Positions 11,901 to 21,372 are shown, counted from the stretch's first letter. The stretch is 64,000 nucleotides of DNA from Siderastrea siderea (GCA_964030785.1 OZ034972.1:11232819-11296818), one strand, 5' to 3'. Notes: generated by a model not told the origin, from the sequence alone. Numbers and translations are program-made.

Positions 11901-14900
11901 GGGCCCCTCCATTATCGATGGATTGAGATTGATAAAACTCAGGCCCTAAAGCAGTGCAAGGGAAACTTTGAGAGCCCTATGTCCCTATCCCCAGAAGCAA
12001 TCAGTGACCTTCGGTGGTGGATTGAGTCAATTGAGACAGCTTTCAACCAAATCAGTCATGATACACCACAAGTAACTATGACTACTGATGCCTCAAAAAC
12101 GGGGTGGGGTGTACATGTCAGGGTACTCCCACAGACGGGTCTTGGACTGCAGATGGAGCAGAAAATCACATCAACTACCTAAAGACAAAGGCAGTTCTCC
12201 TAGGTTTAAGGTCCTTCTCAGATATAATATCAGGGAAATCAATCACTGTCCTTATTGATAACACGACGGCAGTGGCATGCTTAAATCAAATGGGCACATG
12301 CCACTCAAACACTATCAATCGGCTAGTTATTGATATCTGGGAGTGGTGTATAACACATAACATCTGGCTTACTGCCTCTCACATCCCAGGAATATACAAT
12401 ACTGCTGCAGATGCTGAGTCACGCAAAACACGAAGAGAGACTGAATGGAGCCTCAATCCCATTGTGTTTCAGAAGGCGATAGCTGAGATTTCTGTCCAAC
12501 AGGACATTGACCTTTTCGCATCTCGGCTGAATTACAAATGTGAAAGATATGTTTCCTATCAACCCGACCCTGGGTCGTATGCTGTGAATGCCTTTCATAT
12601 ACAGTGGACCAATTTTTCCTTTTATGCTTTCCCCCCATTCTGTATAATTCAGAAAGTGCTGAAAAAAGTGCAAGAAGACAAAGCAACAGGCCTCCTTGTT
12701 GTACCCCACTGGCCCACCCAACCGTGGTGGCCATACCTTGCTAATATGCTTATTGCACCACCTCTTATTCTCCCTAGGGAAAAGGACACTCTACACCTAC
12801 CATCGAACCCAGACCTTCTCCACCAACTACACAAGACAATAAAACTTCTTCTGTGCCATTTGTCCGGGAACACCTCACAAGCAAGGGCCTTTCAACGACA
12901 GCTTCAGACGTCATCCTACAAGCATGGAAGCCGGGAACCCAAAAACAATACAAATCATATTTACAGCGATGGGAACTCTACTGTCGTGAACAGAAAATTA
13001 ATCCTGTTTCAGCATCTGTCATTGATGGAATAAACTTCTTGGGTGACCTGTACCAAAAGAAACTTTCCTGCAGTGCAATCAATAGTGCCCGCTCTGCATT
13101 GTCCACTGTCATCTTTCCCACTGAAGGTGGCACATTTGGCAACCATCCCCTGGTGACAAGGTTCCTTAGAGGTGTTTTCACCACCCAACCGTCCTTACCT
13201 CGTTACCAAGAAATCTGGGATGTTTCTACCGTCTTGTCTTATCTAAGAACGCTCCACCCTCTGGAGAGCCTAAGCGTACAGCTGTTGACACTCAAGACAA
13301 CCATGTTGCTTGCGCTCCTATCAGGACAAAGATGCCAAACAATACATGCCCTAGAGGTTTCTCACATGACACTTACTGATAAAAACTGTATATTTCACAT
13401 ACAGAAATTACTTAAAACCTCTAAACCAGGCAAACACCTGGGACGTTTGGAGTTTCGCTCCTTTGAAGAAGATAAAAAGCTATGCATTGTTACAGTTCTG
13501 ACAGAATATGTTAATCGTACTAAGTTAACCAGAGGGAGCTATACCCAGTCATTATTAAGTTTCTGTAAACCTTCCAAACCGGTATCTACCGATACAATTG
13601 CTCGTTGGTTAAAAAAGGTTCTAGAGAATGCTGGTATTGACATAAACAAGTATGGTGCACACAGCACACGCGCAGCTTCCACATCGGCTGGTAAAGCTGC
13701 TAATGTTTCAGTGAAAACAATCATGGACGCAGCCGGATGGGCCAATGCTGGAACTTTCAGCAAGTTCTATGACAAGCCAATCAGCGTTACTGAATCAGTT
13801 AACTTTGGGGTTGACCTCTTGAAAGCTCAGTGTTAATGTTAATAAAATTGCTTTACCACAAGAGTATTCTATCTTGCATTAGTGCTCATGGCCATTTGCT
13901 TTAAAAATCTCACGTGACTTCGTAGCGACTTTGACCAATGACGAAGTAGAATTCAAAAATTAAACGAGACTTACCTGTAAGGTGAAGTTTGATTGTAATC
14001 AAACTTCACCTTACAGGTAAGTCTCGTTTAATTTTTAAATTATATCTTTTACAGCTATGCATGCCATTTGCACAAAGTTATTTTTTAGCCACTTTTAGCC
14101 TTTTATTCTTATTGTCTATTGTTTGTATGTACATATTTTTAGCGCTTTTACTATATTTACACATGTAATTTTATTCTAACACCGAACTTGAAAATGACCG
14201 TTGAACGGTCAAAACGTCGTTCGTTACTTGCGTTAACTTTTACTGCAAAATCAACTTCAAAGAACTTGTTGATTTGAATGGAATAGGTATACAAAATTAT
14301 AATACATCTTCTTTCTCTTTACGGAATAAAAATCAGCCACGCACTCCTATGTTTGAATTGCAAGGTGAATAACTGGCTTTCACTGCAGTGCTCAAAATAT
14401 GCGACATAAAATTATATGACTAGAGTTTTCATAGTGTGCCTTAGAATAAGATATGCACACAATCATACATCTAGAAAGTCTGGTTAAATGTGAAAACAAG
14501 CTATATTAAGAGATGGCTCTTCCCCCTTTTTGTTATAACATCACTGCTTCAACATCTGGTAGACTCATTGCAGGAAGGGCAAATTTCATTAAATGAATAC
14601 CCCAAAAAATGCTACCTTTGGCTATATGCCAAAATTATCAAAATCTGAGCCACTTACAATACTTTTGTAAAAAAAACCCTTTAAATTAATATTTACCTTT
14701 GGTGGGTTAAAGGGATATGTATCAGGAATGATTATGTCCAACTTATAGTTTCCACCTGGAAATGAATGAAACTTTGCCATTAACACCAGTGCACAGCTTA
14801 CTAGTCCACCTTTAATCGGATGCTCACCTGATGTGCGTACATGTATTAGAGGTCTTGAATATTATGTACAATGACTAAAGCAAAGCAGTAGGAGTCAAAA

Positions 14901-17900
14901 ATATACTGGGACACTTGATGAAGAAACTTTCCAAAGTCTTAGTGAATTCTCTCACCATACTCAAAGTATTGAAACATCTGCTGTGCGCACATGTCGCCTT
15001 GTATGATAGAAAGCAGAATAATAGTGAAGTGCTTTCATGCTAGGGGTGTAATAGCCTCAGAAAACAGCCGACGTTTCACGAGGTCGCCCCTTAAGCCCTC
15101 GCAAAATGACATCTGAGTAACAAGCGCAGAAATTCCATACTGATGACGTGTCTCTAACCAGATCTTGCTAGTGCTTCTGATTGGTTGGAATTTTCTTTCA
15201 ATCCTTCTGATTGGTTGGAATTTTCTTTCAACTAATCTGAAGCACTACCAAGATCTGGGTAGTGCACGTCATCAGTATGGAATTTCTGCACTCATCACTC
15301 AGACGTCATTTTGCGAGGACTCAAGTGGCGACCTTGTGAAATGTCAGCTTTTTTCTCAGGCTAGGGGTGTAACAATTCACACAACCTTCGATTTGATTAC
15401 CATTTTGATTATTGCCCTTCAAATTTGAACATTTTGATTCGATTATATAACTTCAACACCTCTGCCATAATGAAAATGTGAGAGTTGTTCACATCAAATT
15501 GTCTTATTGGAATGGTTTAAGGGGGTCACTCTTAACTACCATATTGTTGCTTTGGAAAATTTCTAGCCATCATATTTGGAAACCATAACTTTCACAGATA
15601 AGCTACTTGGCCACGTTTGTTCCATGGGAAAGGTTTTCAAGATTTTCGACTCATAACCATATTTGGCAGGTCACATGACGAGAACAGAAAAATGCCTAAA
15701 ACACAGATGGCGTACAGTTTTGGTTATTGAAAACAGTGCCAATATTTCACAATCACCAAGATACAAAATGTGAGAGGGTTGTCCAATACACCCAAACTGA
15801 CTCGATTCGTCTAAGGTAGTGACGACTCGTCTCGATTCGACTCAAATCGTCCTTTGTGTAGTCGATTCGACTAACTGGAAAGTCGATTTGCAAGACACTT
15901 AGAAAAAATCACACAAGAAGGCGAACAGGGAGGGTAGGAAAAGTGGTCGAATCGACTCGATTCGAGTTGAAAAATCACACAAGAAGGCGAACAGGGAGGG
16001 TAGAAAAAGTGGTCGAATCGACTCGATTCGAGTCCGTTCGACTCGAGTCGTCCGTTGCGTAGTCGATTCGACTAATTGGATAGTCGATTTGCAATCACAC
16101 AAAAAGGCGAACAAGGAGGGTAGGAAAAGTGGTCAAATCGACTCGATTCGAGTCGATTCGACTCAAATCGTCCGTTGTGTAGTCGATTCGACTAACTGGA
16201 AAGTCGATTTGCGAGACACTTAGAAAAAATAACACAAGAAGGCGAACAGGGCGGGCTGAAAAAGTGGTCGAATCGACTCGATTCGAGTCGATTTGACTCA
16301 AATCGTCCGTTGTCTAGTCGATTCGACTAACTGGAAAGTCGATTTGCGAGACACTTAGAAAAATCACACAAGAAGGCGAACAGGTAGGGTAGAAAAAGTG
16401 GTCGAATCGACTCGCTTTAAGAACGAGGAAGGTTCATGTTATCTTCTTGTCGTTCCGTGTGCAAATCCTTCAGATCGACAACACAAGCGAGGGAGAAGGT
16501 TCATTGCAATTTTCCTGCTTAGTGTCACATCACGCTTTAAGAACGAGGAAGGTTCATGTTATCTTCTTGTCGTTCCGTGTGCAAATCCTTCAGATCGACA
16601 ACACAAGCGAGGAAGAAGGTTCATTACAATGTTCCTGTTTAGTGTCGCATCAGGTGACGCTTTCCGAGAAAGGTCCATGTTATGCGTTCCTTGTTGTCTT
16701 ATTGTGTCACGCGCACATACTTGAAGGACTTCACGACCTGATTTCCGTTGAGTCGAATCGACTTTTAGGAATACGAATCGACTCGAATCGAGTCGATTCG
16801 AGTCGATTTGTCAAAATTTTTCACCTCCCTGCGCATTTATTCGCGACCTGACTTCCGGTAAGTCGAGTTCCGCTAAACGGACTTCCGGTGAGTCGGAAGT
16901 CTTTGATCCTCGAGCTGACTCGAATCGTCTTTGCTTTAAGACGATTCGACTCAGTTTGGGTGTATTGGACATGAGTGAAATGTGACATATCAATTTCTTG
17001 AAATTTTCATTATTTTAGAAGTTATGAAGTCATAAGTGTACTTGTACATTTTCCACTGTAGTTCTTCTTTGCTTTGTGTTAACACTAATTGCTCATGTCA
17101 CATTATAAGGAAGGCTGAATTATTTCTGATTCATTAAAAAAATCGGAATTCTACTCTCTCTCCCCTGAGCTTTAGGGATTTTTCTTTCTAATGTGCAGTT
17201 GGGGATTGGCTCTAGCTATGCACATGTAATGTCGATTCTGAAATTCAGATGTTTGTCCTTGTACGTTTCACCAAGCTAGCGGCAGAAAATGTTGCAAAAC
17301 AGGGTATTTCAAAATACCATCCAAAAAAATCCCTTAAAAACAACCCCAGGTCCGTAGTTAGGGGTCACCCCCCTTAAGGAGGTAGCAGAAGGGTCAATTT
17401 TTTCCACACCATGCAGATATTTACAAAATGGCACGCTGCACTTTTAAAACCAGACCGTGTAGCCAGTTTCTAACACACCTTCCTCTATTGAATTCAATCA
17501 CTTTCTGCATACTGTGCAACACGTAGATAATTTCTAAGATAGCCCAAGCTCTCAAAACTGTTTTCCTCTTTCACAGCAAATCAGGTAGCCAACGTTTTTA
17601 GAAACACATTCAACGTTGCAGTGTATTTTACTCCAGTTAATCCATTTTGTCCTCACATAACGAAACAGGTCCTAAAGAAGCCGTGCCCCCAAAAAGCAAT
17701 GACCTGAGTGATTTACCCATTTTCCCAACAATTTATTGTGATTACGACAGCGTATTTTGATTTTGCCAGGTTACCAATGCAAACACGACGCTAATCAAAT
17801 TGGTATGACAGGTTTTTGGAGAAAGCACAATCAACGAGCATTCCTTTAAGTACTAACGTCTTAATATTAAAATTATTTCAGCTAGACAAAGTTCCTGATA

Positions 17901-18250
17901 ACAAATTACCTTCAAATGGGGTGTCGGGAGGCCCAGCTATTTCTCCTCGTAGTCTGGTATATGTGTCATCTACCAACTCTATTTTACATTTCAAGATCTA
18001 CAAAGAACACAGGTCTTCCTTGAGATTACTATCGTTTGAACCTAATAACATGTCAAAATCTAAACAAGCTGAAAAGTTGCAATGGCAATCAAATTTATGT
18101 AGCAGGTACAAAAAACATCGACACTTGCGCGAGATACAAGTTTAGAGGTTTTAAACATCACGAAAGAAACAAAAATATTTCACCAACCTCTTCGCTATTA
18201 ATGACCTCTCTGAATTCTCTTTGAACTCTCTTTATAGCAATGTTAGCCAT
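2947..18250 (-). CDS. UBE2K: Ubiquitin-conjugating enzyme E2 K (E2-25K), 9 exons, complete
   Basis: E2 enzyme that accepts ubiquitin from E1 on a catalytic cysteine and builds (mainly K48) chains; cytosolic and nuclear. Exons (minus strand, each from higher to lower coordinate): 18250-18188, 17997-17910, 14755-14697, 8578-8496, 6786-6744, 6172-6116, 5257-5194, 5117-5050, 3021-2947. All introns are GT-AG, phases agree at every junction, and the sum is 600 nt, giving 199 aa plus stop; human UBE2K is 200 aa. Visible: start [27 protein letters not shown], the HPN motif at residues 79-81, and GAICLDIL with active-site Cys90. A short linker follows ([19 protein letters not shown]), then a C-terminal UBA domain (MGFTK ... 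[14 protein letters not shown]). The UBA tail separates it from plain E2s such as UBE2D. Introns hold a LINE, a pogo-type element, a SINE piece and a nested PLE/DIRS. All exons read intact. Confidence 0.95.
3141..4465 (+). mobile_element. 5'-truncated LINE in UBE2K intron 8, 15-bp target duplication
   Basis: The 15-bp sequence ATGTTATGGCTGCAC stands at both 3141-3155 and 4451-4465. Between them is the 3' end of a non-LTR retrotransposon: an RT-ORF C-terminus, a T-rich 3' UTR, and an A-rich tail ending at 4450. Insertion is antisense to UBE2K. This is the standard result of target-primed reverse transcription. Confidence 0.93.
3156..4185 (+). pseudogene. LINE ORF2 C-terminal fragment (zf-RVT type Cys/His region)
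   Basis: About 270 codons are open to the stop at 3971. They include [20 protein letters not shown] and the zinc-knuckle-like block [19 protein letters not shown] followed by TFW, typical of the region after RT in many LINEs. A frameshift near 3970 moves the reading to another frame ([20 protein letters not shown] ... [13 protein letters not shown]), ending about 4185. The apparent MAAP start comes from the target duplication, not from the element. No RT or endonuclease domain remains. Confidence 0.85.
4655..4875 (-). mobile_element. tRNA-derived SINE with conserved central core, partial
   Basis: On the minus strand a B-box-like GGTTCGACTCCCGGACTTGG is followed by a core (GTTTTCCCCTCTCCTCAAAA) that I know from widespread invertebrate tRNA-SINEs. 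It lies in UBE2K intron 8. The tail is degraded and there is no clear poly(A) or target duplication. Confidence 0.6.
7262..8083. mobile_element. pogo/Tc1-type non-autonomous DNA transposon, 818 bp, TA target site
   Basis: The left end at 7264-7290 (CCATAAACACCGGCGTATAA...) and the right end at 8055-8081 are inverted repeats matching at 26 of 27 positions. TA flanks each side (7262-7263 and 8082-8083). It sits in UBE2K intron 4. The interior has no transposase that I recognise. Confidence 0.85.
8257..8470 (-). mobile_element. SINE 3' part (same family as 44137-44440), head missing
   Basis: Shares ACACCTGGGTGGAGAGAGAC, CCCCCCTGGATGGG and the GCCAAGGAGGCC end with the full copy at 44137-44440, in the opposite orientation. 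The tRNA-like head is absent. UBE2K intron 4. Confidence 0.7.
8984..9262 (+). repeat. PLE inverted terminal repeat, left arm
   Basis: Starts GATTTTGCAATAAAAG and runs through ACATGTGTAAATATAG and GCGTATAAGGCGATGGGAAT. It is the reverse complement of 9677-9740 plus 14037-14252 with few mismatches. It contains the hairpin-like stretch GACCGTTCAACAGTC discussed in the findings. Confidence 0.88.
9280..9700 (+). pseudogene. Penelope-like element GIY-YIG endonuclease fragment, one internal stop
   Basis: The frame is open from before 9280 ([20 protein letters not shown]) through [20 protein letters not shown] and HLHQRIEEH to KFD, where TGA at 9610 interrupts it. The same frame then continues with [20 protein letters not shown]. 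In related elements a Cys codon is usual at this point, so one base change probably made the stop. The Cys-x-x-Cys and GYSxxxLxxRxxEH pattern is typical of PLE GIY-YIG domains. The RT half is missing, so it is not autonomous. Confidence 0.88.
9750..9790 (+). repeat. DIRS left inverted terminal repeat
   Basis: Begins CTACTTCGTCATTGG and ends GAAGTCACGTGAG. The exact reverse complement is at 13909-13949. Confidence 0.92.
9936..10907 (+). CDS. DIRS gag-like protein
   Basis: Open frame of 323 aa in the DIRS first-ORF position. Hydrophilic and Ala/Glu-rich ([20 protein letters not shown]), with the conserved-looking helix [20 protein letters not shown] and PAMARGKDL-like region (visible: [14 protein letters not shown]), and a basic tail rich in Arg, Asn and Gln ([12 protein letters not shown]). 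A second frame open over 9761-9979 (ending [11 protein letters not shown]) probably codes the original N-terminus, so a frameshift near 9975 is likely and the annotated ATG may not be the native one. Confidence 0.75.
   Translation: MRLLTPVLTSLNSNKVAVGESLKRIHNVDNHAGAEAESAAKRLNSSPESGVSTEANDLFTEGQSAQDKLLNTTKSQDDVLDDIAQSLDEAEETAAPVSEKLANVANKSWLHKLSNDQLKAKVEKYHRPVNCGKVVVPKVNEEIWSKLPRPARGKDLKFSRLQTNMTKAGHITVKSTDLLLKLKAKVDSTFAEEFKELVVMTTDAIALLGHASFELSQIRREDIKPNLHKDYGDLCSANMPVTELLFGDELQTQLTHIRATNKISSTTSSSHPPRRTYYGQNFNQNGKQHNRPFLSRAPPTQSRQNKGKPFYPRTKRADQQQRK
10973..13033 (+). pseudogene. DIRS reverse transcriptase - RNase H - methyltransferase-like ORF, broken
   Basis: RT fingers: [20 protein letters not shown], then [10 protein letters not shown] frameshift at about 11408 leaves that frame; the other frame continues past [20 protein letters not shown] to the catalytic AYIDD (11586-11600). 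A TAA follows at 11610. The frame resumes with [14 protein letters not shown] and FLGFILDS. RNase [11 protein letters not shown], frameshift at about 12117, then [13 protein letters not shown] and ADAESR; the second catalytic acidic residue, normally in L-E-L-K-A, reads L-K-T-K-A here. C-terminal DIRS methyltransferase-like block: [36 protein letters not shown]. At least two frameshifts, one stop and one lost catalytic residue. Confidence 0.9.
12853..13836 (+). CDS. DIRS tyrosine recombinase, frame intact
   Basis: 327 aa, overlapping the previous ORF in another frame, as is usual in DIRS elements. It has an N-terminal SAM-like core-binding region (about 10-110, [15 protein letters not shown]) and a catalytic domain (about 120-327). 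Catalytic residues are visible: Arg160 (LSGQRCQT), His270-x-x-Arg273 (GAHSTRAAS), Trp296 and Tyr306 (TFSKFY). The family cuts and rejoins DNA through the Tyr to insert a circular cDNA. It is the only protein of this element with all its catalytic residues. Confidence 0.9.
   Translation: MPFVREHLTSKGLSTTASDVILQAWKPGTQKQYKSYLQRWELYCREQKINPVSASVIDGINFLGDLYQKKLSCSAINSARSALSTVIFPTEGGTFGNHPLVTRFLRGVFTTQPSLPRYQEIWDVSTVLSYLRTLHPLESLSVQLLTLKTTMLLALLSGQRCQTIHALEVSHMTLTDKNCIFHIQKLLKTSKPGKHLGRLEFRSFEEDKKLCIVTVLTEYVNRTKLTRGSYTQSLLSFCKPSKPVSTDTIARWLKKVLENAGIDINKYGAHSTRAASTSAGKAANVSVKTIMDAAGWANAGTFSKFYDKPISVTESVNFGVDLLKAQC
13909..13949 (+). repeat. DIRS right inverted terminal repeat
   Basis: Begins CTCACGTGACTTCG and ends ATGACGAAGTAG; a perfect 41-bp inverse of 9750-9790. 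Confidence 0.92.
13955..14036. repeat. Near-perfect palindrome (40-bp arms, 2-nt centre) at the DIRS 3' end
   Basis: The arms 13955-13994 and 13997-14036 are exact inverted complements (core ACGAGACTTACCTGTAAGG). The right arm reads TTACAG/GTAAGT, a consensus 5' splice donor, and the left arm gives the same on the minus strand. It lies between the DIRS right terminal repeat and the resumed PLE sequence. Confidence 0.88.
15043..15372. mobile_element. Mutator (MULE)-type MITE, 312 bp, 9-bp target duplication
   Basis: GGGGTGTAA flanks both sides (15043-15051 and 15364-15372). The element 15052-15363 begins TAGCCTCAGAAAAC and ends TTTCTCAGGCTA. Its inverted arms are over 100 bp long, for example GAAATTCCATACTGATGACG inverted against CGTCATCAGTATGGAATTTC. 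In the middle TTCTGATTGGTTGGAATTTT is repeated twice. UBE2K intron 2. Confidence 0.85.
15795..16965. repeat. Satellite-like array rich in CGATTCGAGTCG palindromes (unit about 135 bp)
   Basis: Repeating blocks contain GTCGAATCGACTCGATTCGA, AGTCGATTTGCGAGACACTT and CACACAAGAAGGCGAACAGG. Full-length units recur at about 16013, 16131, 16268 and 16401; the first block is shorter. Each block is itself a string of GACTCGAATCG-type inverted motifs. UBE2K intron 2; non-coding. Confidence 0.85.
16412..16651. repeat. 120-bp tandem duplication inside the satellite
   Basis: CGCTTTAAGAACGAGGAAGG through TTTAGTGTCGCATCA occurs twice, at 16412-16531 and 16532-16651, with few changes. It lacks the CGATTCGAGT motif of the surrounding array, so it is an insertion or a different unit that was duplicated later. 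Confidence 0.8.
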
Positions 18251-20732
18251 TTTAAGACTTTTTAAACTGATGCAACGACAGAAACTCGCAAACAGTAGAT
18301 GTCAGTTTATACATGTGTCCACATCGCCTCTCTCCAGAGCAAGATTACAGGAAGTCACTGGGAGGGAACACACGCGCAGGGAGTTATGGGTAAACCTCGA
18401 AACCAGACTCTACGCGGTTTGTTTCAGCGAAAAGTGGAAATGAATTTCCGGAAAATCAAATCAAATGAACTCAGGAAAGGTGTAAATTTGTTTTGTGGCG
18501 TGGTGACTTTTCTGGTGATTTCTCCTTGAATGGTTTCCGTTTAGAAACTGGTCGAAGGTCCTGAGAGACGCTATTTTTAATGCTGACTTTTGTCTTGTTT
18601 ATAGGGGAACCAGATAGTTTCGTTTTCAATTTCATGGTGGGCTCCTGATTTTAATTAATTCAACAGCTCTATAATTGTAATGCGCAAGAATATCCTATAA
18701 ATGATTGAAATGTTTCTAAATATAATTATTTATAAAGGGGAAAAATCAAAAGGCAGTGGGGGAAACTTAGCAGAAACAGAAAAAAGAAAAGTTGGTCTAA
18801 ATTTGCTTGGCAATCTGTAAGATAACTGAAATTTTGGAAAGTGTAGTTGTTTCGTATGGTTTATTAGCAATTATGACAATTGTAACAGGGGTAATATTTA
18901 GCTCCTTGATAAAAAAAAAGATTGGTTATGATGGTAAGGTGCCCACTGCGAGTGAGTTTGTTTGCCTCATCATTGTCTTCACGTAATTTGTCTCGTAATT
19001 TGTTTTCATTTGTTTTTTGCACCATATTTGTGTATTATTCTGGTACAATCTTTACTCTGAACTCACATAACACCAAATGACAAAAATTTATTTACATGTT
19101 CACTTATAAATACAGGTACACTGATAAATACTTGAAAACTAGAAACACCTTTAGCGGATAAATAGGTAAGACTACTGCATTTCGGAAGGATTTCCTAATG
19201 TTCAAATTTTCCACTCGAAAGCTTCATCATCATGCGTCACGGCTCAGCAACACTGAGCTACTGCATTTCGGAAGGATTTCTTAAATGTTTAAATCCTGAA
19301 CGGCTTTTTCCCAAGCCCCTCACGGTTAATTCGTTGGGACGTAAAATTCGTTTCGGTGACGTATCCGGACCACGTGACCCGAAACGGTTCGACCGCGACG
19401 AAATATAGAGGCCTAGGTACTAGGCAATATATTTTCCATTCGAAAGCAGCGTCATCGCGTCATCATGCGTCAAACTCTCAGCAACGTTCATAATCATATT
19501 GCGGGCTCAGTCAATTCTTGGAGACAGGTTTCTGCGGGGGGGGGGGGGGGGAGGGCACTCCCTGTAGTGGGCTATACGGAGAGGCTCCGCCCGAAAGGGG
19601 TGCCTTTTATAAGCTCGCAGTAGATAAAAGGGTAGGGAAAATTGCCATTTTAGTGTACGAAAGGGTCACAAAATCGGCTGCAAAGTGGAAGAAATGGTGG
19701 CTAAAGCGAAGTATATCAAAGGGTGCAACATTTTGGCAAAAATGACTACGCAATTGAATCAGAACGATGAAAACCCTAGAAAAACGTGGCGATTACAGGA
19801 AATTCTATTGTTTTGGCTTATCCTTGAGGTATAAGAAAGGGGTGCAATTTTGCTCTAGGTATGTGAAAGGGGTACCATTTTGGTGAAAAGCTCAGGTATA
19901 TTTAAGGGTAAGGGTTTGAACCTCCGGGCGGAGACTCCCCGAACAAAAATTTATTGAGTAGCCCCCCCGGGGGTGTCTGACAATCGTATTTTCTTCACAA
20001 CTGCCAGCCAGTTACGGTTTCATTGCCGGCGGTTAACAGTTACTTCACGTATACTCAAGATAAAAACGCTTTTTAAAGTTCTCAGAAATGAACTTAATTT
20101 GTGGCTTTAGAGTGGAGAATCTTCTCTCTAATTAATGGCGACGAGAAAAGACTGACAAATAGAAGGTCACGTGTTTCTGCTCCCCTTGGAGACGTAAGGG
20201 ACGGACCATTAGAAAAGTTATGGGAAGCGGGAATGAGCTGGAATGAGCGAAATACAAAAAAAAAGGTCGTGCAAGGGAAAATTGCGTGCAAAAAAGTCAG
20301 GCACAACAAGCAACACAAAAAACATGAAGTCTTACCTAATAAAAAAATTGCTGCACAGGAAATTTGAACCAGAACAAGAAATTCGGCAGATTGAGAATCC
20401 CCCCCCCCCCCCTCCCTTCCATATCTTTTCTAATGGTCCTTCCCTAACTTATTCCACATGGCGAAAGGCTCGCTATCACGACTGCGGACTACTGTTTTAG
20501 AAATCACTTGTTCCACTGTGTGCCAGGTCTTTTCTCGCTGCCAATTTGAACTGAGAGAATACCCTTTGGGGAGGCCAGATATGGGGATCACATTTTTCTG
20601 TATTTTTCGTTAAAAGCATGGCTGGAACCTCTCACGTGTCGCAAATGTGGCCGCCGTGAGCCCGTTCCCAATGCTTCTGGGTTGCTTGGTCAGTAGACCC
20701 ATCCGCTGACAGACGGGAGCAAAGTAATAACC

Positions 20733-21372
20733 TGCGAGCAGGCTCATTTAGTGAGTTATTCGCGCAAGTAATTTGGGGGCGAAACCACGATTTGCGAGCC
20801 GGCGAGGCCTATTACCCTTTCGTAAACGGTCGTTGACATTTTTGACGGTCGATGCCATCATTGGTGACCATCATGGTAGATGTAATATATGCTCTGAATT
20901 AAGTCACAATAAGGCAACAAATACATTTTTAAATAGTCTTAGAAAGAACAAAGTTTAAGCCCAAGTTGAATTTACGTTAAAAGTTTTGGAAAGGGCTAGG
21001 GTCACCTATTATAGATGTGTCAGTTATGAAAGACAGTTAATTATAATGTATACTTTAATTTTTCGGAATTGTGGCGGATTGACGTGGTAGTGTAGTGGTA
21101 AGGGAGAGAGATTAGCATATGAAAGGACCGGGGTTCGAATCTGGGTTGTGAATGTCTTTCTTTTTAGCAGAAAAGCTTTCAATAATAGTTGAAAAATTTT
21201 CTAAGTGTCTTAAAAATGGCAACGACCGTTTACGAAAGGGAAAATTGCGCCAGCGAGCGAAGCGAGTCGGCGAGAAGAATAAGGCTACTCGACGGCTCGC
21301 AAATCGTGGCTCCGCCGCCAAGACATGTACACTCGACGAATAACATACTAAGTCAGCCTGCTCGCAGGCTAG
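20733..21372. mobile_element. Inverted-repeat element carrying a tRNA-like segment
   Basis: Left CCTGCGAGCAGGCT and right GCCTGCTCGCAGGCTA mark the ends. Inner arms pair AACCACGATTTGCGAGCCGG (20785-) with CTCGCAAATCGTGGCTCCGC (21296-), and CTTTCGTAAACGGTCGTTG with AACGACCGTTTACGAAAG. The central tRNA-like part lies at 21083-21150. Confidence 0.65.
21083..21150 (+). repeat. tRNA-derived SINE head (A and B boxes)
   Basis: An A-box-like TGGTAGTGTAGTGGTAAGG is followed about 35 bp on by the B-box GGGGTTCGAATCTGGG. The stems do not make a sound cloverleaf, so it is a SINE promoter remnant and not a tRNA gene. Confidence 0.6.

Larger units (their letters stand above)
9741..14036 (+). mobile_element. 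DIRS-type tyrosine-recombinase retrotransposon, nearly full length, decayed
   Basis: About 4.3 kb. It has 41-bp perfect inverted ends (9750-9790 and 13909-13949), then a gag-like ORF, RT, RNase H, a DIRS methyltransferase-like region and a tyrosine recombinase, in DIRS order and all on the plus strand. It has no LTRs and no transposon integrase. It interrupts the PLE right arm at CGCCTTATACG/ttttaa. No clear target duplication is seen, as expected for recombinase-mediated insertion. Two frameshifts and one stop disable the RT-RNase H ORF. Confidence 0.92.
8971..14286 (+). mobile_element. Penelope-like element remnant with 13-bp target duplication, interrupted by a DIRS element
   Basis: TTGAATGGAATAG occurs at 8971-8983 and again at 14274-14286, flanking the element 8984-14273. 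Inside are a left inverted arm (8984-9262), a GIY-YIG coding fragment, and the matching right arm, which is split in two: 9677-9740 and about 14037-14252. Between the halves lies a DIRS retrotransposon. Without it the element is about 1 kb: a 3' PLE fragment between tail-to-tail terminal repeats, an arrangement known for PLEs. It lies in UBE2K intron 3, opposite to the gene. Confidence 0.88.
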
